A stretch of DNA of 12,417 nucleotides. Source: Alphaproteobacteria bacterium UBA4588 (lineage in GTDB: Bacteria > Pseudomonadota > Alphaproteobacteria > Puniceispirillales > Puniceispirillaceae). Location of the stretch: contig DGJU01000029.1 in the NCBI GenBank assembly GCA_002387605.1, positions 1 through 12,417 on the forward strand. The letters run 5' to 3'. Positions 1 through 5,843 of the stretch are shown here, piece after piece. The position numbers and the translations under genes are program-made. The notes beneath the pieces are model-generated. The model did not search any database and was not told where the DNA came from. It saw only the letters and a list, made by a program, of their open reading frames with translations. Each line of letters opens with the position of its first letter. Within the stretch, counting starts at the first letter, position 1.

Positions 1-242
1 TTTTAGTGATTCATTGAATTGCACCTAAAAGACAACTGATAGTGGTTAACACTGTCAAAGACTGATCTGTGTAATTGTCTATGTATATATACGTGTGGCA
101 GGGGGGTGGTTCATGCCCACCCACACTGATGTACAAACTGACGCACAGAATGTGCCTGTTGACTGTGAGTAACTGATACGTAAACTGGCTGTAATGCTTA
201 TGTAGCTGTTCATGAAAGTGCCTAGTGGAGGAATCTACAGTA
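1..242. other. Non-coding attachment-arm region left of the inverted repeat
   Basis: No credible gene is visible in 1-242. What is visible is a series of short directly repeated words on the plus strand (listed as the ACTGAT repeat), a 10-bp palindrome GTATATATAC at 83-92, and a G-rich/C-rich stem (GGGTGG 104-109 with CCACCC 117-122, 7-nt loop). The stretch directly abuts the copy of the tRNA-Phe 3' end at 243. Together these make it resemble the P arm of a phage or island attachment site, where recombinase and excisionase bind. The role is inferred; the element probably continues left beyond the window. Confidence 0.5.
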
Positions 243-278
243 GCCCCGGGGCACCATTACTTCATGTACATCACTGAT
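35..278 (+). repeat. ACTGAT direct-repeat array (putative integrase arm-binding sites)
   Basis: ACTGAT occurs at 35-40, 61-66, 125-130, 172-177 and 273-278, all in the same orientation. Further ACTG words start at 51, 137, 162 and 184. In two copies the downstream sequence also agrees (ACTGATACGTAA at 172, ACTGATATGTAA at 273). Several spacings are 10-12 bp, close to a helical turn. A second near-repeat is TGACGCACAGAATG (139-152) against TGACGTACAGAATG (310-323), with one mismatch. Arrays like this beside an integrase gene and a tRNA 3' end are typical of arm-type sites for tyrosine recombinases or their excisionases. No binding data are available, so the assignment is by position and pattern. 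Confidence 0.5.
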
Positions 279-325
279 ATGTAAGCATTTATTGTGCTAA
301 CAGGTCAGGTGACGTACAGAATGAC
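243..325 (+). repeat. Left copy of perfect 83-bp inverted repeat (tRNA-Phe end, att arm, int start)
   Basis: Positions 243-325 are the exact reverse complement of 1463-1545 over 83 bases, read base by base. The first 14 nt equal the tRNA-Phe 3' end including CCA. The rest repeats the upstream region of int with its RBS and its ATGAC start. The copy ends 2 bp beyond the int stop codon. Immediately left of 243 it departs from tRNA sequence, so with 1-242 it looks like a complete unrecombined attP (arm, core, arm) pointing opposite to int. Its start signals face into the 3' end of int and could give an antisense transcript if a promoter lies in the repeat. Confidence 0.95.
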
Positions 326-327
326 CT

Positions 328-1467
328 TTAGCACTCAATCTTTCGCATCCACTTAGCCAGTATATCCACGGTATAGCCTTTACCATAGGCATGACCAATA
401 CCTGTTGTTGTCCATCCGCCTATAGCGTCAATGATGTCTGATGGACATTCTACCGCCCTTAAACGGTCTCTAAGGCTATGCCTCAATCCATGCACAACGT
501 AGCCATTGCCAATGGTTAATTTCATCCATTTATTCAAAGCTGCACTTGCTGAGTTAGCATTACATATCCTGCCGTCACAGTAGCGGGGGAAAGCATAACT
601 ACTATCATGCTGTTGTAGCCTTCTCGCTGCCCACAGAGATGCGCCAACCAAAGGTATATGCCTCGCACTTCCTTTAGTCTTCAAACGCCTCCACGAGTGA
701 GGTTGAAGGTTTATATACGGGATAGGAGCATCAAGGATGATGTCATCTTTATGCAACCCAGCAGCCTCTGATAGTCTCATGCCAGTGTCACTGATAATGG
801 CAAGCAACCAGCGCATTTCATCATCTGCTTTGACACAGGCTTGCTGCAATTTGATTAGCTTTTCTGGAGGTATAGGCTGTCTATCTTGGCTGTCATCTTT
901 CTCTGGCATGTAGGTCTTGGCAAACCCATTAGCACCGTCAATGCCATACTCCTGCATAACAAGGTTGATGATAGACCTGACAGACCCAAAGATGCGTTTG
1001 ACACTTCCAAGAGCAAGTCCTTTATCAAACAGGTAATCACGAAAGGCAGCGGCGTCAGATGATGAGTATGAGGTGATGGGCCTATTTCCCAATGCTTTTG
1101 ATACATATCGTCCGTTACGCCTAGCAGCACGAACAAAAGTCTGGCTGTCATTGTTGGCTTTTAGACGAAGATACATATCAACAGATTCCATCATCGTTGG
1201 GCTGTTATCATCTGCATCATCGTTGTCATCAATAACAAGATGTAATGCTGGCACATCCATCTTCTGCAATCTGAGACCATGCCAGTAATCATCTAGCTTC
1301 TGACTGATGGACTGAGCAGACCGAATAGCTGCTTTAGATGACTTTGTCCGAAGACTAATGCTGACCCTGTCACTGCGGTAATGCTGCTTTACGTCAGCAG
1401 GAACACGCCTGACAAAGTGATAAACACCATAGCGAACACGGATATATGAGGATTGATTGTACGTCAT
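328..1467 (-). CDS. int: Tyrosine recombinase (phage-type integrase) with DUF6538-like N-terminus
   Basis: Site-specific recombinase, presumably for integration at the adjacent tRNA-Phe. Numbered from the ATG at 1467 (379 aa), an N-terminal DUF6538-like domain (about 6-70, RYGVYHFVRRVPADV) is followed by an acidic linker, a SAM-like core-binding domain (about 90-190) and the catalytic domain. Catalytic residues visible are R231 (TGMRLSEA), a likely K265 (KTKGSARHIPL), H326 and R329 (HGLRHS), W352 in place of the second His (GGW), and Y361 (HAYGKGY, nine residues after W352). W at that position and the RDRLRA...GGW...YG.GY tail are common in alphaproteobacterial integrases. The frame stays open to a GTG at 1494, but the ATG has a better AGGTGA-type site and lies inside the inverted repeat. 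The gene appears intact. It is flanked by inverted rather than direct att-like copies. Its partner genes, if any, lie outside the window. Confidence 0.93.
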   Translation of the reverse strand: MTYNQSSYIRVRYGVYHFVRRVPADVKQHYRSDRVSISLRTKSSKAAIRSAQSISQKLDDYWHGLRLQKMDVPALHLVIDDNDDADDNSPTMMESVDMYLRLKANNDSQTFVRAARRNGRYVSKALGNRPITSYSSSDAAAFRDYLFDKGLALGSVKRIFGSVRSIINLVMQEYGIDGANGFAKTYMPEKDDSQDRQPIPPEKLIKLQQACVKADDEMRWLLAIISDTGMRLSEAAGLHKDDIILDAPIPYINLQPHSWRRLKTKGSARHIPLVGASLWAARRLQQHDSSYAFPRYCDGRICNANSASAALNKWMKLTIGNGYVVHGLRHSLRDRLRAVECPSDIIDAIGGWTTTGIGHAYGKGYTVDILAKWMRKIEC

Positions 1468-1545
1468 TCTGTACGTCACCTGACCTGTTAGCACAATAAA
1501 TGCTTACATATCAGTGATGTACATGAAGTAATGGTGCCCCGGGGC
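1463..1545 (-). repeat. Right copy of perfect 83-bp inverted repeat (overlaps tRNA-Phe end and int start)
   Basis: This copy is the natural attL-like junction: the last 14 nt of tRNA-Phe (1532-1545), a 64-bp non-coding arm, then the int RBS and ATG. Its inner edge at 1463 falls inside a short direct repeat TGACGTACA, present at 1470-1478 and 1458-1466 on the minus strand. The partner copy at 243-325 stops after TGAC of that word. The outer edge at 1545 coincides exactly with the end of the palindrome GCCCCGGGGC. Confidence 0.95.
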
Positions 1546-1607
1546 GGACTCGAACCACCGACACGCGGATTTTCAATCCGCTGCTCTACCAACTGAGCTA
1601 CCAGGGC
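1532..1607 (-). tRNA. tRNA-Phe (GAA)
   Basis: Complete cloverleaf read on the minus strand, 76 nt with encoded CCA. Acceptor stem GCCCTGG/CCGGGGC has one G-U pair. D stem is GCTC/GAGC. The anticodon arm GCGGA-TTGAAAA-TCCGC gives anticodon GAA, and the T arm is GGTGG-TTCGAGT-CCGCC with one wobble or mismatched pair. The last 14 nt lie within the inverted repeat, so the element integrated here regenerates the tRNA 3' end. The location next to yacG matches other alphaproteobacteria. Confidence 0.97.
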
Positions 1608-1615
1608 ATCATAAC

Positions 1616-1644
1616 ATTATATGGCGGATGGTAACGGGCCTCAA
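1616..1644 (-). promoter_or_regulatory. Proximal tRNA-Phe promoter
   Basis: On the minus strand a -35 box TTGAGG (1639-1644) is followed by a 17-bp spacer and a perfect -10 box TATAAT (1616-1621). Transcription would start about 2-3 nt before the mature tRNA 5' end at 1607. Sigma70-type assignment is from consensus only. Confidence 0.65.
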
Positions 1645-1676
1645 GACGGACCCTGCCATATATTCGTGAACCCGAT

Positions 1677-1705
1677 TATATACCGATTGAATGGGGGGAT
1701 GTCCA
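1677..1705 (-). promoter_or_regulatory. Possible upstream second tRNA-Phe promoter
   Basis: A -35-like TGGACA (1700-1705) stands 17 bp from TATATA (1677-1682); the overlapping TATAAT at 1675-1680 would need a 19-bp spacer. It lies between yacG and tRNA-Phe and reads toward the tRNA, so it may give a longer pre-tRNA with a leader of about 60 nt. Confidence 0.4.
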
Positions 1706-1723
1706 GCCTCTAAACTATGTGGT

Positions 1724-1984
1724 TTAGCTAAGAGTTGGATCTTTGTCAGCTTGCGCCAGAAGGGCGTCTAAATCACTATCATCTGCGCCTTCATGAGCGG
1801 GGATGGCATAATCACCCATCAGCCAGCGACCAAGGTCTGCCTGAGCGCACCGGCGCGAACAAAAGGGGGAATGCGGTTTAACCGCCTCAGCCTTACAAAT
1901 TGGGCAGCCCACTTTTTTAGGAGATTTTTTCCCACGACTAACAAGTGTGAGATGTGGGGCATCAGCCGCCGGCTTATCTGTCAT
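1724..1984 (-). CDS. yacG: DNA gyrase inhibitor / zinc-binding protein YacG
   Basis: Small zinc protein. The E. coli homologue binds GyrB and inhibits gyrase supercoiling. From the ATG at 1984 the product is 86 aa, with a four-cysteine zinc site: C27 and C30 (CPIC), C42 and C46 (FCSRRC). The family signature DLGRWL...Y.IP follows at 50-62, then an acidic tail. The frame is open further upstream to a GTG at 2095 (123 aa), but those 37 residues do not look like YacG and their first part overlaps a 12-bp tandem repeat, so the shorter form is preferred; its RBS is weak. It is the last gene of the minus-strand block. A 6-bp hairpin (1710-1727) overlaps its stop codon. Confidence 0.9.
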   Translation of the reverse strand: MTDKPAADAPHLTLVSRGKKSPKKVGCPICKAEAVKPHSPFCSRRCAQADLGRWLMGDYAIPAHEGADDSDLDALLAQADKDPTLS

Positions 1985-2073
1985 CTGAAAAGGTCTCGCT
2001 AGCTTATCCGTCTCGGGGCAATTTATAGGGGCATTCAGAGTGTCCGCCGCACTGCGTCCTGTCAAGTCAGGCA

Positions 2074-2097
2074 CTGCCAACACCCCTGCCAACACCC
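2074..2097. repeat. Two perfect 12-bp tandem copies between the RNase gene and yacG
   Basis: CTGCCAACACCC is repeated back to back at 2074-2085 and 2086-2097, 16 bp after the RNase stop codon. It lies in the probable non-coding gap before yacG. The copy number of two could vary by slippage. No function is evident. Confidence 0.8.
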
Positions 2098-2113
2098 GCC
2101 TTGGCGCTTCATG

Positions 2114-3205
2114 TCAGCCTATCATTTGTGTGAGCGGCATGCGCCCATGACGAATTTTCATCTCTAGCAACCCTGATGCGGTAAAGCCAATAATGTCCGG
2201 ATGGCGCGGGTCAGTTGCCGCCACCTTGCGAAGCGCGCCTTCAATTTCTTTTTGCCGGCCTTTGCTCACCCGCGGAAGGTCGATGATAATTCTACCAGAA
2301 AGCTGGCGCAGCCGAAGCGCTGCAATGATCTCAGCCAGAACATCGCCTGCAAGCTCGCTCGGGCCCAGCTTGGACGCCGCTGAATCAACATCTATCATGA
2401 CAGCTGTTCTGGTTGGCTCAATCCATAATACAGCCCCATTACTGCAGATATGGCTTTCAGATAAAGCTGTTTCCGCCTGAAGTTCTGCCTCATCTACATC
2501 TATTTGTTCAGCAAGGCTGACTGTTATGTCGGGATAAAGCAATTCTGTCTGTTCGACAAAATCTCTGCCGCGATACAAACAATGCGGGACAGTCTCATCG
2601 CTCGAAACCTTATGGTCCTGCCATGCGCTCAATAGCGCTTTTGCCTCGACTTCAATCAAATGCTGTTGGTTGATAAGCGTTTTAAAACCAGCGCGCCGGA
2701 CAATATAACAGGCACCTTCTGGCAGAGGGGGTAGGCACTCAAGAAGCGTCGCCTTTTGAGCTTCGGACAGGCTATCAGATTGTTTTTTTGAAAGCCGCAG
2801 GGAAAGACCATCGCCTGCATCAAGGTTTATCAGGATAAATCTGCCAGCTAATTGACGCCCAAAACTTGCCTGAACCGGTTTATCGGCGCGTGCGTCAGCT
2901 GTAATGGTCACTGGTACCATCTGGCCACTATCCAGTTTTCCGCTCTCTTCAGCTGTATTGCTTTGTGTTTTGCTGTCATGAATCTGAAAGCTGATGGGTA
3001 TATCATCCGCAATCATGGCAGTCAGCCGGCGATGTTGTTCATGCCGCTGTGTAATCCGTGCCAGATGATGCGCGCCAAGATGCGGGTTGTTTGTTGCCCG
3101 CCAGAATTCGCATAAATGCGGGCCTGAAAACAGCGCGGCCCAGCGCGGGGCCTCCTTGTTATCAACACAAAGCCTATCAGGTAAAAGGCGGGGATTTTGT
3201 TTCAT
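2114..3205 (-). CDS. RNase E/G family ribonuclease, short divergent form
   Basis: Single-strand endoribonuclease family involved in rRNA or mRNA processing. The catalytic DNase I-like part is recognisable: WIEPTRTAVMIDVDS (261-275) with the first metal-binding Asp at D272, and LRLRQLSGRIIIDL (297-310) with the second at D309. The family motif GFTASGLLEMKIRHGR follows at 340-355. The 363-aa length is shorter than E. coli RNase G (about 489 aa). No recognisable S1 RNA-binding domain is seen in the N-terminal 100 residues, and the CPxCxG zinc-link motif is absent because the protein ends at 363. ATG at 3205 has an AGGA site 7 nt upstream and overlaps the maf stop codon as ATGA, implying translational coupling. 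RNA cleavage is likely given the retained aspartates, but dimer or tetramer assembly through zinc is not expected. Confidence 0.85.
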   Translation of the reverse strand: MKQNPRLLPDRLCVDNKEAPRWAALFSGPHLCEFWRATNNPHLGAHHLARITQRHEQHRRLTAMIADDIPISFQIHDSKTQSNTAEESGKLDSGQMVPVTITADARADKPVQASFGRQLAGRFILINLDAGDGLSLRLSKKQSDSLSEAQKATLLECLPPLPEGACYIVRRAGFKTLINQQHLIEVEAKALLSAWQDHKVSSDETVPHCLYRGRDFVEQTELLYPDITVSLAEQIDVDEAELQAETALSESHICSNGAVLWIEPTRTAVMIDVDSAASKLGPSELAGDVLAEIIAALRLRQLSGRIIIDLPRVSKGRQKEIEGALRKVAATDPRHPDIIGFTASGLLEMKIRHGRMPLTQMIG

Positions 3206-3837
3206 GTTAAAGTCCTATTTGCATCAGCAAAGCGAAAGCCGCCTGCCATAAGCATTCCAGCAAGGCGATGAATATCAAGGCCAACAATATTACTATAAGA
3301 GCCTGAAATCTGGCGAATAAAAATAGCCGCCTGCCCCTGAATAGCGTAGCCGCCAGCTTTGCCCTGCCATTCACCGCTCATCAGATAGGCCTGTTTATCG
3401 CGGAGCGAAAGCCGGCGAAACCCAACCTTGCTCTGCGAGAGGCATGTATGCACACCTCCCCCTGACGAGAGAAGACAGATACCGCCATAAACCCGGTGCT
3501 GACGTCCCGACAGAAGCGATAGGCATTTATCTGCCTCAGCATCAGTCTCTGTCTTGGGCAGGATGCGTAGACCGCATGCCACCACTGTATCTGCTGCCAG
3601 AATGAAGGTATTTTGAGCAAGCTCGGGCTGTCGGTGCAACACCGCATCTGCTTTTTCACGCGCCATACGCATCGCATAAGCGCCTGGCCGCTCACCCTTA
3701 TGAGCGGTCTCATCGATATCTGCAGCTATGATTTGGTGAGGCGTAGCGCCGGCTTGTGCAAGAAGCTGAACGCGGCGCGGCGATGCTGAAGCCAGCACAA
3801 GCTGGCAGCCATCCGGAGGAAGAAGCGCAGTGGTCAC
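3202..3837 (-). CDS. maf: Maf-family nucleoside triphosphate pyrophosphatase
   Basis: Maf proteins hydrolyse non-canonical or excess nucleoside triphosphates to monophosphate and pyrophosphate, and have been linked to septum formation. From the GTG start the product is 211 aa, normal for the family. Motifs are SASPRR (17-22), ILAADTVVA with D83 (the general-base Asp region), LPKTE followed by LSGRQHRV, and GKAGGYAIQG (159-168). The frame is open to 3945, but that would run through the end of infA. GTG at 3837 has a strong GGGGGAG site six bases upstream and gives the right N-terminus. It overlaps the RNase gene by 4 bp and follows infA by 67 bp. Confidence 0.92.
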   Translation of the reverse strand: MTTALLPPDGCQLVLASASPRRVQLLAQAGATPHQIIAADIDETAHKGERPGAYAMRMAREKADAVLHRQPELAQNTFILAADTVVACGLRILPKTETDAEADKCLSLLSGRQHRVYGGICLLSSGGGVHTCLSQSKVGFRRLSLRDKQAYLMSGEWQGKAGGYAIQGQAAIFIRQISGSYSNIVGLDIHRLAGMLMAGGFRFADANRTLT

Positions 3838-3904
3838 ATCTTTCTCCCCCTCATTACACAGCAATGGGCATGCCGCATGAATAATGCTGTCGCCTCGGCT
3901 CGGC

Positions 3905-4123
3905 TTATTTGAAACGGAATGTAATACGCCCTTTGGTAAGGTCATAAGGTGTCATTTCAACATTCACCTTATCACCTGCCAGAACCCTGATGCGGTTCTT
4001 GCGCATTTTGCCGCTGGTATGAGCCAGCACTTCGTGATCATTGTCCAGCTTGACGCGGAACATGGCATTTGGCAGCAACTCGGCTACCGTGCCCGAAAAT
4101 TCAATTACGCCTTCTTTGGCCAT
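3905..4123 (-). CDS. infA: Translation initiation factor IF-1
   Basis: A 72-aa single OB-fold protein that binds the A site of the 30S subunit during initiation. The sequence is canonical across its length: MAKEGVIEFSGTVAELLPNA at the start, then FRVKLDN and KMRKNRIRVLAGD, ending with DLTKGRITFRFK. Length matches the family exactly. A 69-bp gap separates it from the phosphatase gene upstream and may hold its own promoter. The gap of 67 bp to maf downstream lacks a clear terminator, so co-transcription is likely. Confidence 0.98.
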   Translation of the reverse strand: MAKEGVIEFSGTVAELLPNAMFRVKLDNDHEVLAHTSGKMRKNRIRVLAGDKVNVEMTPYDLTKGRITFRFK

Positions 4124-4158
4124 AAATCTCTATCCATTGTGGTAAATCTCTGCCCTTA

Positions 4159-4187
4159 GACATGATGAATTTCACATAAAAGGTCAA
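4159..4187 (-). promoter_or_regulatory. Possible internal promoter for infA
   Basis: TTGACC (4182-4187) is a good -35 match on the minus strand. The -10 region about 17 bp further (CATGTC, 4159-4164) is poor. The site lies in the 69-bp gap upstream of infA, a plausible place for a separate promoter of this essential gene. Confidence 0.3.
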
Positions 4188-4192
4188 GTTTT

Positions 4193-4618
4193 TTACGCAG
4201 TGCTTCCAAAAACCTGCGTTAATTGTGTGGCAATCTTGTCACGAATGAGCTTGTAACTCTCTAGGGTCGCAGCCCTGTTGCGCTCTGATATTTGCGGTGG
4301 TTCAACCGGCCAGTAATCATGGCGAACACGCCCATCACTCCAGTCTGTTACAAAATCGCGGGCCTCTGAGGAAAAAGAGATAATATGGGTAAAATCATCC
4401 GCAGACAGGCCCTCAAAATCTCGTGGCTCATGTTCTGTCACATTGATACCCAATTCATCCAAGACTGCCATCGCAAACCCGTCTGGCGCGCCAACACGCA
4501 CCCCGCATGACATGACGTTAAGATGGGCCGCAACTTTCAGCTGGCGAAACAGCGCTTCTGCAATCACCGACCGAACAGCGTTTTGCGTGCAAACAAATAA
4601 TATAGCACCAGATGACAT
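4193..4618 (-). CDS. Low-molecular-weight protein tyrosine phosphatase family protein
   Basis: Cytoplasmic 141-aa protein of the LMW-PTP/ArsC-like fold. The phosphate-binding loop is intact: VCTQNAVRS with nucleophile C10 and R16. The usual general-acid region near the C-terminus, normally WPxxDP, reads WPVEPP (103-108). The expected Asp107 is a Pro, and neighbouring E106 is the only acid. It may therefore be a weak phosphatase or an arsenate-reductase-like protein with altered chemistry. The ATG at 4618 is 2 bp after the UPF0262 stop codon and has a GAAGGGAT site within it. Its position between UPF0262 and infA is conserved in many alphaproteobacteria, arguing for a housekeeping role rather than arsenic resistance. 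The physiological substrate is unknown. Confidence 0.85.
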   Translation of the reverse strand: MSSGAILFVCTQNAVRSVIAEALFRQLKVAAHLNVMSCGVRVGAPDGFAMAVLDELGINVTEHEPRDFEGLSADDFTHIISFSSEARDFVTDWSDGRVRHDYWPVEPPQISERNRAATLESYKLIRDKIATQLTQVFGSTA

Positions 4619-4620
4619 CT

Positions 4621-5112
4621 TTATCCCTTCAAGGTCATAACATAAACGAGCGTAAACAGCCGTCTGGCTGTCTGAACGTCAATTTCAACATAATTACTCA
4701 ACCGCTCTTGTAGCACATCTGCCCCTTCGTTATGGAGCGCCCGGCGGCCCATATCAATCGCCTGAATCTGAGACGGCGAACGTGTGCGGATAGCATCATA
4801 ATAGCTCGTGCAGACCTGATTATAGTCACGGATGATACGACGAAAAGGCCCCAACGCCATAACAAAGCCACTCATGGTGGCAGCAAGCTCATCACGTACA
4901 TCAAAATAGATATGCCGGTTATCTGTCTTCAAATGGAGATGATAAGGGCCTTTGGCATCGATAACAGAAAATAAATTATCATCAAGCAGGTCATAAATGG
5001 CAACAGCTTGCTCATGCAGCCTGTCATGCGAAACCGGCTTGCTGGCATCCTGTGCTATCTGCACATGGGTCAGGCGTTCTTGTGACGCTTGCGCGTCAGG
5101 CTCGTCTATCAT
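4621..5112 (-). CDS. UPF0262 family conserved protein
   Basis: Conserved alphaproteobacterial protein of unknown function, 163 aa from the ATG at 5112 (a GTG three codons earlier is possible). The family signature is clear: AVAIYDLLDDNLF, GPYHLHL, FRRIIRDYNQVCTSYYDAIR, IQAIDMGRRALHNEG, and the end ARRLFTLVYV. No membrane segment, signal peptide or known catalytic motif is visible, so a soluble protein is likely. It sits 49 bp after hisG and 2 bp before the phosphatase gene, so expression is probably coupled to the latter. Function is not assigned. Confidence 0.88.
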   Translation of the reverse strand: MIDEPDAQASQERLTHVQIAQDASKPVSHDRLHEQAVAIYDLLDDNLFSVIDAKGPYHLHLKTDNRHIYFDVRDELAATMSGFVMALGPFRRIIRDYNQVCTSYYDAIRTRSPSQIQAIDMGRRALHNEGADVLQERLSNYVEIDVQTARRLFTLVYVMTLKG

Positions 5113-5161
5113 AGACCTCACGCTTGCTTAATTGTTAAAAACTGTCAATGGCGTTAACAGG

Positions 5162-5833
5162 CTAGCCAACAGCCTGTCTAATCTTTTCAATCCAGCCATT
5201 AATCAGAACCGGATGCTGCTTCCATGCTGCCCTATTGACGGCAAGACGTGATGTAATGGTGGTGATTTCTTCAACCTCAACAAGCCCGTTTGCAATCAGC
5301 GTTGAGCCTGTTTCAACAAGGTCAACAATCCGCCGACACAAGCCCATTGATGGCGCCAATTCCATAGCGCCATTAAGCTTTATACATTCTGCCTGAACCC
5401 CGCGGCGGGCAAAATGCCGTGCTGTGACTTTCGGATATTTTGTTGCAACCCGCACATGAGACCAGCTACGTGGGTCCTCTGTCTCGGCAAGATGGGCTTC
5501 GCTTGCCACGACCATTCTGCATGCCCCAATACCCAAATCAACAGGCGCGTAAATTTCAGGATGGTCGAATTCCATCAGCACGTCTGAGCCAGCAATTGCA
5601 ATATGGGCAGCGCCATAAGCAAGGAAGGTTGCCACGTCAAAGCTGCGTACCCTGATAATATCGATATTGTCATGGTTCGTAACAAAGCTCAGACGCCGAT
5701 CGTCTGAATCAAAAAAAGCAGCTTCCGGCTCTAAGCCTGCACGCGCCAGAACAGGCAGAACCTGCTTGAGGATGCGGCCCTTTGGCAAGGCAAGCACTAG
5801 TTTAACATCATTATTCTGTGACATATCGCCCAT
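5162..5833 (-). CDS. hisG: ATP phosphoribosyltransferase, short form
   Basis: First enzyme of histidine synthesis: ATP + PRPP to phosphoribosyl-ATP. At 223 aa it is the short HisG type, which lacks the C-terminal regulatory ACT-like domain and normally works in a complex with HisZ. Visible features are LALPKGRIL (14-22), IAGSDVLMEF (80-89), VRVATKYP (127-134), and the PRPP-binding loop ETGSTLIANGL (174-184). ATG at 5833 is supported by an AGGA site. No hisZ is in the window, and hisD is absent from the gap before UPF0262. A 7-bp perfect hairpin lies just upstream of the ribosome binding site. Confidence 0.95.
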   Translation of the reverse strand: MGDMSQNNDVKLVLALPKGRILKQVLPVLARAGLEPEAAFFDSDDRRLSFVTNHDNIDIIRVRSFDVATFLAYGAAHIAIAGSDVLMEFDHPEIYAPVDLGIGACRMVVASEAHLAETEDPRSWSHVRVATKYPKVTARHFARRGVQAECIKLNGAMELAPSMGLCRRIVDLVETGSTLIANGLVEVEEITTITSRLAVNRAAWKQHPVLINGWIEKIRQAVG

Positions 5834-5843
5834 TTATATTCCT

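Noticed and set aside
1..325. CRISPR-like or phage-repeat array
   Set aside because: The repeated words are only 4-6 bp (at most 14) and irregularly spaced; no repeat-spacer pattern exists.
243..1545. Inverted repeat as an amplification chimera or contig fold-back
   Set aside because: A fold-back would keep matching outward, but identity stops exactly at 243/1545 and 1-242 is unrelated to 1546-1787. It is not fully excluded without read data.
243..1545. Insertion sequence with terminal inverted repeats
   Set aside because: The enzyme is a tyrosine recombinase, not a DDE transposase; the repeats contain tRNA sequence and int start signals, and no target duplication is seen.
1710..1727. Hairpin CTAAAC/GTTTAG at the yacG stop as terminator
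   Set aside because: Only 6 AT-rich pairs and no T-run; termination cannot be supported from sequence.
1724..2095. Longer 123-aa YacG from the GTG at 2095
   Set aside because: The extra 37 residues do not resemble the family and begin within a 12-bp tandem repeat; the ATG at 1984 gives a normal YacG.
3838..3945. Longer Maf start at 3945
   Set aside because: It would overlap the end of infA; the GTG at 3837 has a strong RBS and a normal N-terminus.
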